A DNA stretch of 64,000 nt from UBA1181 sp045600225 (lineage in GTDB: Bacteria > Bacteroidota > Bacteroidia > Bacteroidales > Paludibacteraceae), in NCBI GenBank assembly GCA_045600225.1, contig JAZRXL010000040.1, positions 4,401-68,400 of the forward strand. Direction: 5' to 3'. The position numbers and the translations under genes are program-made. Under the pieces are notes generated by a model, which ran no database searches, was not told where the DNA came from, and worked only from the letters and a program-made list of their open reading frames with translations. Numbering within the stretch: position 1 is the first letter of the stretch; each line of letters begins with the position of its first letter. This document shows positions 27,119 to 34,228 of this stretch, piece by piece.

Positions 27119-28463
27119 ACAAACTCTTTTTACTTCGAACCACAAAATAGGCTACGACAACCAGCGTACCCGTAACAACCCAAGAAATGGGATAGACAAC
27201 CATCAGCCATTGAAAAGTGTGATGTGCAGGCACTATCACATTAACCCACCACAATCGAAGCACGCAAGTGCCCACCACAGTCAAAGCCGCAGGTAAAGAA
27301 GAATATCCCAACCCCCTTAACGCACCACCTGCCACTTCATAGCTACTTGCAATAAACTGAAAGAAAAGCACCCATTCCAAACGAATATAGGCAAACTCAT
27401 GAACTTGAGGATCCGTATTAAACAAATTGACAAAGAAAGTCTCTTGCCAAGTAAACAGAAAATTAAAAGAGGCACAACAAACCACGCTGAGCCACATGGT
27501 GTGAAACAACACCCGTCTACATCTGTCATACTTCCCTGCCGCATAGTTTTGTCCCGTAAAGGTAACCGCCGCATTGGCAAAAGAAGCAATAATAAAATAG
27601 CAAAAGTGTTCGAAATTAAGTGCAGCAGCAGAACCAGACATTGCCTCCGAACCAAAACTGTTGATAGAAGATTGGATGGTCACATTGGAAATGGCAAAAA
27701 CCATCCCCTGCATACCAGTAGGCAATCCGATTGAAACAATCGTGTTCAGCTCCGCTCTATAGACACCCAACTGCTTCAAGTTTAAATTATACGGAGCGGG
27801 TTCACAAAGAAGAATTCGGATGATCATAATTGCACAGATCGCATTTGCCACCGAAGTTGCCACACCAACACCCACCACTCCTAAATCGAAGCCCACAACC
27901 AAAATTACATTCAATATTGCATTAATCAGCCCAGAATAGAGCAAACAATAGAGCGGTCGCTTCGTATCTCCTTGTGCACGAAGAACGGCAGAGCCAAAAT
28001 TGAAAATCATGATAAAAGGGATACCAACAAAATAGATTTGAAGATAGACTGTCGAAAGACCTATCACATCTTCTGGTGTATCAATCCACTCTAAAATAGG
28101 ACGAGCTAACGCAATACCCAACACCAATAGAAGAAGGCCACTCACAAGAGTGACATTTGCAATAGTAGAAATGGATCGCTTAACACCTTCTTCGCTACCC
28201 TCACCTATACGATTGGCGACGACCACGTTAGCACCGACAGAAAGTCCCACAAAAAGAGAAACAACCAAATTGATAACAGCGCTATTACTACCCACTGCAG
28301 CCAAGGCTTCCTTTCCGGCAAAATGTCCAACCACAGCCATATCGACAGAATTAAACAGTTGCTGCAACAAACTGCTGAATGCTAACGGCAAGGCAAACAA
28401 AATTATCTTGTCAAGCAAACTACCATTCAGCATATCCATGCCAGTACCTTCGTTTCTCATCAC
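27117..28463 (-). CDS. MATE-family multidrug/sodium antiporter
   Basis: 448 residues with 12 predicted membrane helices in two similar halves. The N-terminal half has ALPLAFSSLLQQLFNSVDMAVVGHFAGKEALAAVGSNS, and the equivalent second half starts at SIGLPTGMQGMVFAISNVTIQSSINSFGSEAMSGSA; this is the MATE pattern of the NorM/DinF branch. It exports cationic compounds in exchange for Na+ or H+; substrate unknown. Start could be either of the first two Met residues. Converges on the barrel gene, sharing terminator bases. Confidence 0.9.
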   Translation of the reverse strand: MMRNEGTGMDMLNGSLLDKIILFALPLAFSSLLQQLFNSVDMAVVGHFAGKEALAAVGSNSAVINLVVSLFVGLSVGANVVVANRIGEGSEEGVKRSISTIANVTLVSGLLLLVLGIALARPILEWIDTPEDVIGLSTVYLQIYFVGIPFIMIFNFGSAVLRAQGDTKRPLYCLLYSGLINAILNVILVVGFDLGVVGVGVATSVANAICAIMIIRILLCEPAPYNLNLKQLGVYRAELNTIVSIGLPTGMQGMVFAISNVTIQSSINSFGSEAMSGSAAALNFEHFCYFIIASFANAAVTFTGQNYAAGKYDRCRRVLFHTMWLSVVCCASFNFLFTWQETFFVNLFNTDPQVHEFAYIRLEWVLFFQFIASSYEVAGGALRGLGYSSLPAALTVVGTCVLRLWWVNVIVPAHHTFQWLMVVYPISWVVTGTLVVVAYFVVRSKKSL

Positions 28464-28590
28464 TTCTATTTTTCTGCAAAGTTACAAAATGCAAAGGTTA
28501 GAATGGAATCAAAAGTTGTCAAGGCAGAGATTTTTTATAAAGAGACATTCTGCAAATTTCACATCCTAGTCTTATATTCACCAAATCAAT

Positions 28591-29439
28591 CTAAATAAAC
28601 AACCTTGTCTCCTTACGATATTGCGCATAGTCTGGTTTGTTTTTCATCTGACGGCTCTCCATCAATGGAATACTAACACAAAGAAAAAGCAATGTGTTAA
28701 GAATTGCTCCTGCAATGGTCCAATCAACAGGCATGACGAGTGATTGTACCCAAACACCCCACCACATTAGGATCTCACCAAAATAGTTAGGGTGGCGACC
28801 ATGTTTCCACAAACCAACACGACAAACCTCTCCTGGATGTTCCTTACGAAATTGGTGGGCACTTGTGTCTGCCAAATGTTGAATAAAGACCGCCCAAAGC
28901 GACATGGCACCTCCCACCCATGTAAAAATTGTCGCACTTGGTGCTTCTTCCAAAATACGGAAGGCTGGTGTCATCACACCAAACACAACAATGGTTGGGA
29001 CTAGATTAAGTCCAAAGAAATTTACCAACTGAAACAAGACGGGATGCAAAGAGCAACGGAACTTGGTGTAGCGCCAATCCTCATAGCGTAAACCCATAAA
29101 GGTTACCGCCCAGTTACCCGTCAGGCGAATAGCCCATACAAACACCGTGCACAACATCACACACGCAGGCAAGGAAATCTGGTCCATCAACAAAGCATAA
29201 AGCGAGAGCATGACAGGTGGTGCCACACTCCAATAAGGATCGTAGACCGACACATTACGGTAGAAACAACCCACACCCCATGTAAACACAGTGGCAACAA
29301 AATCTGCCAAGAAAAGTGCCCATAGAGCAGTGAGATGAGGTGTACAATAGAGATAAGTGGCAACGCCTAATAACGTAGCCACAAGATAGACAACCGCTAT
29401 GATGATAAAACTGGTTGTTCGTGATTGAGGAATATTCAT
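28591..29439 (-). CDS. DUF1295 family integral-membrane protein (steroid-reductase-like fold)
   Basis: 282 residues, about six to seven membrane helices. The C-terminal motif CRVGLWKHGRHPNYFGEILMWWGVW is the signature of DUF1295 and the isoprenylcysteine methyltransferase / 5-alpha-reductase superfamily, where it binds the cofactor. NWAVTFMGLRYEDWRYTKFR is also typical. The reaction is unknown; a lipid or quinone-related reductase or methyltransferase is plausible. Stands alone between the MATE gene and the phosphatase terminator. Confidence 0.82.
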   Translation of the reverse strand: MNIPQSRTTSFIIIAVVYLVATLLGVATYLYCTPHLTALWALFLADFVATVFTWGVGCFYRNVSVYDPYWSVAPPVMLSLYALLMDQISLPACVMLCTVFVWAIRLTGNWAVTFMGLRYEDWRYTKFRCSLHPVLFQLVNFFGLNLVPTIVVFGVMTPAFRILEEAPSATIFTWVGGAMSLWAVFIQHLADTSAHQFRKEHPGEVCRVGLWKHGRHPNYFGEILMWWGVWVQSLVMPVDWTIAGAILNTLLFLCVSIPLMESRQMKNKPDYAQYRKETRLFI

Positions 29440-29544
29440 GTTGTTTTTCTTTTACAATAGTTTCTGTTGAAATCACATGCAAATATACAAGAAAAAACGC
29501 ACTAGTATCACTCTCGAATATAAAACATCAGCTCGCCTTTTATA

Positions 29545-29580
29545 AATAAAGTCCCGAAAGATTTTCCACTTCCGGGACTT
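29545..29580 (-). terminator. Terminator after the phosphatase lipoprotein gene
   Basis: Minus-strand hairpin AAGTCCCG / CGGGACTT (29573-29580, 29549-29556) followed by a T-rich tail TTATTTAT. Confidence 0.75.
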
Positions 29581-29602
29581 CAAACGAAGAGATGCATAGG
29601 TC

Positions 29603-30823
29603 TTACCTATTCTGAAGTTTATCGACAAGCTTGGCACATTCAATCTCTGTGAGTCCACAATCGATCACATATTCGTGAGCAGCCTTTTGAAGATCAACAG
29701 AAGCAGGGTCAACATTGTTCCAATCAATCACCTCACCATCTTGAATTGATTTGTAGTTAGCCAGCAACCAGACCATTCTATCAACAGACAATTTACGTCT
29801 CATATCATATTCAACACTTCCTTTTTTTATTAAATAGAAGTTAGACATTGTCACCATATAGTCGTCGGCTACCTCCGTATAAGAAGCTCCAGCCAAGGCT
29901 TCAAGTAAAAGAGAAACGAATCCGCATCTATCCTTTCCCTCATTGCAGTGCACTAGGTAGGGGGCTGAATGATCAACCATAAACAAAAGACCGCGACGCA
30001 ACTTCGTCTTAAATGTCTCAGAGAAGACAGAAGCGTCAAGAGCGAGACATACCATATTGCCAGTTCTATACAATTCAGGGCAATATGTAGCAGAGAATCC
30101 ATCATACATCATATACTCCTCGATTTTCGCATCAGTATCAGACAAATCAATTTCTGTCTGAATACCAGCCATTCGAGCCAATTGATCGGCATAAACATAC
30201 CTCACGGAATTGTTTTTCAGATTGATCGGGTTACTAGATCTGTACAATACGCCCTTTGCCATGCCAGAGGTAGTGACCTCCCTGAAGTTGGCGAATTGTG
30301 CATCTGTACCATACTTATTCCTATCTGTATCATAAACAGAGTGCATAATCTTATAGAGGTCCTTGTATCCACCTTTCTTACTCAAAGTAACGACTATTGG
30401 ATCGCCCACCTTTCCTCCAATATTGTTTTGGAAATTCTCATGTAGTTTAGCGAAGCCGAAAGAGATACCTAAGGCGTTGTAATCACACAAGCACACGTCA
30501 AAAACTCCAATCTCGTTAAAGCTAGTGACAAAAGGAATATCCTTCAAGAAGATATCATCACCAATTTGCACGTTGATCAAGTCGGCATAGTCAAAACCTT
30601 TTCTTTTCATCTCATCCACCGAAAATGTCGGAATCAGCATACCATAGCTGTCAAAGTCAGACACTCTGCCTGAAATTTCAACCTTCGATAAACTATCAGA
30701 TTCTATTGTTTGTGCTTCATCCTTATCGTACTCGTCCTTAAGCTCATCTTCGCAGCTTACGAAAAACAATGAAGCCAATGAAATCAAAATCAAAAAAGGG
30801 TACTTGAAAAATTTTGTATTCAT
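29603..30823 (-). CDS. Secreted lipoprotein with dual-specificity/tyrosine phosphatase domain
   Basis: 406 residues. Lipoprotein signal peptide with Cys24 (LFFVSC) followed by acidic residues, as in surface-exposed Bacteroidota lipoproteins. A beta-rich region (about 45-150) precedes a phosphatase domain with the P-loop HCNEGKDR: Cys293 and Arg299 make the CX5R site. GVLYRSSNP (about 191-199) and TEIDLSD are also standard for the Y_phosphatase3 group of bacterial tyrosine phosphatases. All catalytic residues are intact, so it should hydrolyse phosphotyrosine or another phosphomonoester, but outside the cytoplasm. Its promoter and leader are shared with the 58349-58525 region. Confidence 0.88.
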   Translation of the reverse strand: MNTKFFKYPFLILISLASLFFVSCEDELKDEYDKDEAQTIESDSLSKVEISGRVSDFDSYGMLIPTFSVDEMKRKGFDYADLINVQIGDDIFLKDIPFVTSFNEIGVFDVCLCDYNALGISFGFAKLHENFQNNIGGKVGDPIVVTLSKKGGYKDLYKIMHSVYDTDRNKYGTDAQFANFREVTTSGMAKGVLYRSSNPINLKNNSVRYVYADQLARMAGIQTEIDLSDTDAKIEEYMMYDGFSATYCPELYRTGNMVCLALDASVFSETFKTKLRRGLLFMVDHSAPYLVHCNEGKDRCGFVSLLLEALAGASYTEVADDYMVTMSNFYLIKKGSVEYDMRRKLSVDRMVWLLANYKSIQDGEVIDWNNVDPASVDLQKAAHEYVIDCGLTEIECAKLVDKLQNR

Positions 30824-31000
30824 AATATTCAGATTTTAATTATTTGAAATCTAGTTTTTGCCATCATCGGGTGATTGTTTGTTCCCGTTGACAATGCAAA
30901 GTTAGATCAGGTTTCAGGAGCGCAACGAACAAGAAAGGAAAAAAGAACGGACAGATTGAGAACTTCATATTTTGTACATTTTTCACGAATTGTACATCTT
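30824..31000 (-). promoter_or_regulatory. Duplicated regulatory block, copy A (phosphatase lipoprotein)
   Basis: In transcription order on the minus strand: TGTACA (30991-30996), TGTACA (30973-30978), TGTCCGT (30947-30953) and TGTTCGT (30925-30931) 22 bases apart, -7 box TAACTTTG (30897-30904), a leader with conserved CATTGTCAACGGGAACAAAC, a short reading frame, and an AT-rich ATATT before the ATG. The block aligns with 58349-58525 almost without gaps, with identical spacing from the -7 box to the direct repeats (21 bases). Binder unknown. Confidence 0.75.
30829..30867 (-). other. Short upstream reading frame in leader A (12 codons)
   Basis: ATG at 30865-30867 reads MMAKTRFQIIKI and stops at TGA 5 bases before the phosphatase ATG. 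The ATG sits 44 bases before the main start, the same distance as in leader B (44) and close to leader C (46), after the shared sequence ACCCGATG or AACCCAATG. Translation is not proven; the peptide sequences differ among the three leaders. Confidence 0.35.
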
Positions 31001-31052
31001 TATAAATTACTGTATATAAAATAGATAAGATAAAAACCGGCAATAAAACAAA

Positions 31053-31097
31053 GATAAAAAAAATCCTAACACATTCATTTCCGAACATGTTAGGATT
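31053..31097 (-). terminator. Terminator of ssrA
   Basis: Minus-strand hairpin AATCCTAACA / TGTTAGGATT (31088-31097, 31062-31071) then a run of T. It lies 10 bases past the mature 3' end of tmRNA. Confidence 0.88.
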
Positions 31098-31106
31098 AAA
31101 ATTTCG

Positions 31107-31501
31107 TGGAGATGCAGGGGTTCGAACCCTGGTCCAAACGAGGAAATCATAAGCTTTCTACATGCTTATTCCTGCCTAGATTTTCGTACGATAGCAAGAC
31201 CAGGACCACCAACTACCGTCTTATCCTCTAAAATTTCATTTAGATATCGAGGCCTACCTAAACTATTCCTGAATTTTCCGCTCCTCCGTATCCGACCGCC
31301 TCAGGACTTAGCATCGGGGAGAAGTCTTGTCCAAACACCCGTGTCTGGATTAAGCCAGTAATCTACTATTATTCGATTAGGCAGCAAGAGCAAAGTTATT
31401 CTCGCCAGTTAAATTTTTGGTCTCCAAGATTATAGTGCTAGCCACCAGCGCACTGCATGCTTACTTACCACTTCTGCCCGCTGTCAAATCCAGTCATCCC
31501 C
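31107..31501 (-). ncRNA. ssrA: Transfer-messenger RNA
   Basis: About 395 bases. The 5' end GGGGATG (31495-31501) pairs with CATCTCC near the 3' end (31108-31114); the T-loop GGTTCGAACCC is intact and the 5' domain has the usual GACTGGATTTGACAG. The tag frame (31377-31406) reads GENNFALAA then TAA, so stalled products gain A-GENNFALAA, whose LAA end is a protease signal. CCA is not encoded. It rescues stalled ribosomes with SmpB; smpB is not in the window. Confidence 0.97.
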
Positions 31502-31549
31502 AAACTTGACACGTAACATGGTATCATCTAACCGCTGTCAAATGGATTG

Positions 31550-31557
31550 CAAATATA
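31550..31557 (-). promoter_or_regulatory. -7 box of ssrA
   Basis: TATATTTG on the minus strand, about 49 bases before the mature 5' end, implying a processed 5' leader. The leader contains ATTTGACAGCGG, also present inside the tmRNA 5' domain (about 31478-31489). The rest of the 355-base gap up to rny holds only the rny terminator and no convincing gene. Confidence 0.6.
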
Positions 31558-31790
31558 GCGCAAAAAGCAATTACTTTCATCTATTATTAGTTAAAAATAA
31601 ATAAAAGTTTGTTCCACTCTCTTTTATCAGCACCTTCTTGAATTCGCAACAATAGTAATATTTTGGGCAAGTATATACTTTTTGACCCCAAGGAATGAAA
31701 ATACTATCAATGATGGCTGTGTTTTTAGGGATTATGTAGAATTTATTTGTTGAATATCGTGACTTAGTAGGGTCTAATAGTATATAGACC

Positions 31791-31828
31791 CAAAAGAAAA
31801 GCAAGAGGATTACTAGGTTCCTCTTGCT
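31791..31828 (-). terminator. Terminator of rny
   Basis: Minus-strand hairpin AGCAAGAGG / CCTCTTGCT (31820-31828, 31800-31808) then TTTTCTTTT, 29 bases after the rny stop. Confidence 0.9.
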
Positions 31829-31856
31829 TTCGTATTCATTTCTGTCAGTCTTGAGA

Positions 31857-33386
31857 TTACTTAGCGAAACTTACCGCTCTTGTCTCACGAATAACTGTGA
31901 TCTTCACTTGTCCTGGGTAAGTCATCTCATCTTGAATCTTCTTAGCGATGTCATATGACAATGTTTCTATCTCCTTGTCATCAATCTTATCAGCACCAAC
32001 AATCACACGAAGCTCACGACCTGCTTGAATAGCATATGTCTTCACAACTCCCGGATATGAAAGAGCCAACTTCTCCAAGTCATTCAAACGCTTGATGTAA
32101 GCCTCAACGATTTCGCGACGAGCACCTGGGCGAGCACCTGAGATAGCATCACAAGCTTGCACGATAGGAGACAATAGGCTATCCATTTCGATTTCATCGT
32201 GGTGTGCACCAATAGCATTGCAGATTTCAGGTTTCTCCTTATACTTCTCTGCCAACTTCATACCTAAAATTGCGTGTGGCAATTCTGGCTCATCATCAGG
32301 CACCTTACCAATATCGTGTAACAAACCTGCACGTTTAGCCTTCTTTGCATTCAAGCCCAACTCAGTTGCCATGATAGCACAAAGGTTAGCCGTTTCACGA
32401 GCATGTTGCAATAGGTTTTGTCCGTATGAAGAACGATACTTCATCTTTCCGATCAAACGAATCAAATCCGGATGCAAACCATGGATACCCAAATCGATAG
32501 TAGTACGCTTACCTGTTTCAACGATCTCTTCCTCCACTTGCTTCTTCACCTTAGCAACCACCTCCTCGATACGGGCAGGGTGGATACGACCATCTGTCAC
32601 CAATTGGTGAAGTGCCAAACGAGCCACCTCGCGACGAACAGGATCAAAAGCAGAAAGCACGATAGCTTCTGGAGTATCATCTACGATAATCTCAACACCA
32701 GTTGCTGCTTCCAAGGCACGAATGTTACGGCCTTCACGACCAATAATTCTACCCTTTATCTCGTCAGAATCGATATTAAATACAGTTACAGAGTTCTCGA
32801 TAGCCGCCTCTGTTGCTACACGTTGAATAGTTTGAACAACAATACGCTTTGCCTCTTTGTTTGCGGACATCTTGGCCTCTTCCATGATTTCATTCACATA
32901 AGACATAGCGTCAGTCTTTGCCTCCTCTTTCAAAGATTCGATCAAACTAGCTTTTGCCTCTTGAGCAGACAAACCAGAGATAGTTTCCAAACGCTCATTA
33001 GCCATTCGGTTCAACTTCTCCAACTCCATTTTTCTGGAATTTACAATGTCTAATTGGTTGTTGAGGTTTTCCTTTACACTCTCATTCTCAGCTCTACCCC
33101 TTTGCACCTCTGATTGCATCTGATTAAGTTGCATCTCACGTTGCTTCAACTTAGACTCGAACTGCTGCATCTTCGCATTACGTTGATTACACTGAGCCTC
33201 ATACTCATTCTTCAACGTTAAATATTTCTCCTTCACCTCCAGCATCTTCTTGTCTCGCTGGTTTTGCGCCTCTGCCTCAGCCTCCTTAAGGATATTGGCA
33301 GTACGGGACTTGAGCATGGTGTTCATCACCAACCAAGTAACTAATCCGCCCACCACGAAGGCTGCTATAACTAGTAAGATATTCAT
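31857..33386 (-). CDS. rny: Ribonuclease Y
   Basis: 509 residues, standard length. Endoribonuclease that starts mRNA decay at the inner membrane. In order: N-terminal membrane helix (MNILLVIAAFVVGGLVTWLVMNTML), long coiled coil (about 30-190), KH RNA-binding domain with IIGREGRNIRALEAATGVEIIVDDTPE (about 213-240), and HD phosphodiesterase domain with HARETANLCAIMA, LLHDIGKV (metal His-Asp) and GAHHDE. All metal ligands are present. Followed by its own terminator; zapA lies upstream behind another. Confidence 0.97.
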   Translation of the reverse strand: MNILLVIAAFVVGGLVTWLVMNTMLKSRTANILKEAEAEAQNQRDKKMLEVKEKYLTLKNEYEAQCNQRNAKMQQFESKLKQREMQLNQMQSEVQRGRAENESVKENLNNQLDIVNSRKMELEKLNRMANERLETISGLSAQEAKASLIESLKEEAKTDAMSYVNEIMEEAKMSANKEAKRIVVQTIQRVATEAAIENSVTVFNIDSDEIKGRIIGREGRNIRALEAATGVEIIVDDTPEAIVLSAFDPVRREVARLALHQLVTDGRIHPARIEEVVAKVKKQVEEEIVETGKRTTIDLGIHGLHPDLIRLIGKMKYRSSYGQNLLQHARETANLCAIMATELGLNAKKAKRAGLLHDIGKVPDDEPELPHAILGMKLAEKYKEKPEICNAIGAHHDEIEMDSLLSPIVQACDAISGARPGARREIVEAYIKRLNDLEKLALSYPGVVKTYAIQAGRELRVIVGADKIDDKEIETLSYDIAKKIQDEMTYPGQVKITVIRETRAVSFAK

Positions 33387-33408
33387 AAAATATAAAAAAT
33401 TAATATAT

Positions 33409-33453
33409 AAAAAAACGCTCCCCTCCTCCGAGCCATACGGAGAAAGATCGCGG
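33409..33453 (-). terminator. Probable terminator between zapA and rny
   Basis: On the minus strand CTCCG-TATGGCT-CGGAG, flanked by further partial pairing (CGC...GCG), precedes a run of seven T. The 100-base gap is too short for a 6S RNA. Confidence 0.55.
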
Positions 33454-33486
33454 AAATTACATGTAAAAAAATTGTAGGAAAAACAA

Positions 33487-33795
33487 CTAATTCAAAGCTT
33501 CGTCAACATCCTTTTCCAGTTGTTCCAAACTCTTCATTAGTTCTGTATCTGTAGCTTCTTTCTTTTTTAGTCTTACACCAAAATCCAAAGCCACAAGTTT
33601 TAGATAGGTTTCAATTTTAAAATCGTTGTTTGCTGAAGAAAATCGTTTTGTGTATTCCTGATACGTTTTCTCTATTAATTTAACAGCCTGTCTAAAATAT
33701 TCCTCATCCGATCTCCTTACTGGAAATTTAAACTCAGATCCGAGCACCTTAACGGTTATGGTGAATACTTCATCAGGGTTCGGCATATTACTCAT
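33487..33795 (-). CDS. zapA: Cell-division protein ZapA
   Basis: 102 residues (or 99 from the Met at 33786). Small protein that bundles FtsZ filaments at mid-cell. The N-terminal beta-alpha head FTITVKVLGSEFKFPVRRSDEEYFRQAVKLIEKTYQEY and the C-terminal helix with a coiled coil KKKEATDTELMKSLEQLEKDVDEAL match ZapA in length and layout. The first start overlaps the stop of the upstream coiled-coil gene by 8 bases, so the two are translationally coupled. The zapA-rny neighbourhood is common in Bacteroidota. Confidence 0.88.
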   Translation of the reverse strand: MSNMPNPDEVFTITVKVLGSEFKFPVRRSDEEYFRQAVKLIEKTYQEYTKRFSSANNDFKIETYLKLVALDFGVRLKKKEATDTELMKSLEQLEKDVDEALN

Positions 33796-34087
33796 TTAAA
33801 AGTGAAATACATTTTTCTACTTCCCGCTCCAATTTCAACATACGATTGCGCAACCGCTTAGCCTCCTCTTCTGTCACCTGAGACGCTTTCACGCATGCAA
33901 GACTCTCCAATCTCTTGCGGCAATTTTCCAATTCACTTTGATTTTCAGAAAGTTGCTGTTTCAAAGACTCTATTTTCTTCGATAATGCAGCATTTTCCAA
34001 CTTCAAGCCATTACACACCACAATAAGTCTGTGTACCTTAGCCTCAACTTTCTTTTCCAAACTTTCTGTACTCTCCGAAGTGGCCAT
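33788..34087 (-). CDS. Small coiled-coil protein paired with ZapA
   Basis: 99 residues, nearly all predicted coiled coil: LEKKVEAKVHRLIVVCNGLKLENAALSKKIESLKQQLSENQSELENCRKRLESL then KRLRNRMLKLEREVEKCISLL. No catalytic motif. Its overlap with zapA and small coiled-coil form suggest a division-ring partner, analogous in form to ZapB but without evidence of homology. A -7 box lies 18 bases upstream. Divergent from the ABC exporter operon. Confidence 0.75.
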   Translation of the reverse strand: MATSESTESLEKKVEAKVHRLIVVCNGLKLENAALSKKIESLKQQLSENQSELENCRKRLESLACVKASQVTEEEAKRLRNRMLKLEREVEKCISLLNE

Positions 34088-34104
34088 ATTGTCGAAATTC
34101 TATG

Positions 34105-34112
34105 CAAAAATA
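34105..34112 (-). promoter_or_regulatory. -7 box of the coiled-coil/zapA operon
   Basis: TATTTTTG on the minus strand fits TAnnTTTG, 18 bases before the ATG at 34087. No clear TTTG at the normal upstream spacing. Confidence 0.5.
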
Positions 34113-34176
34113 GCAATCTACATTGAATAAAAAAAGATTTTTTGCAAAAATAAAATCAAAATAGAATGTCATTTAA

Positions 34177-34206
34177 GAGTGGTCCCACTCATTTTTTTTA
34201 TCTTTG
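34177..34206 (+). promoter_or_regulatory. Operator-like palindrome and -7 box of the ABC exporter operon
   Basis: The perfect inverted repeat GAGTGG-TC-CCACTC (34177-34190) lies 8 bases before TATCTTTG (34199-34206), an exact -7 box. A protein bound here would cover the region between -33 and -7, as a repressor does. This promoter lies inside a possible upstream extension of the first exporter gene, so that gene most likely starts downstream, at TTG 34229. Confidence 0.55.
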
Positions 34207-34228
34207 TGAGGCTAAACAAGAGTATTCA

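Noticed and set aside
31577..31804. 75-codon open frame on the minus strand between ssrA and rny
   Set aside because: It would start at TTG inside the rny terminator hairpin and has an atypical Tyr/Lys-rich composition; at most a decayed remnant.
33387..33486. Possible 6S RNA between zapA and rny
   Set aside because: Gap is about 100 bases, too short; only a terminator-like hairpin is seen.
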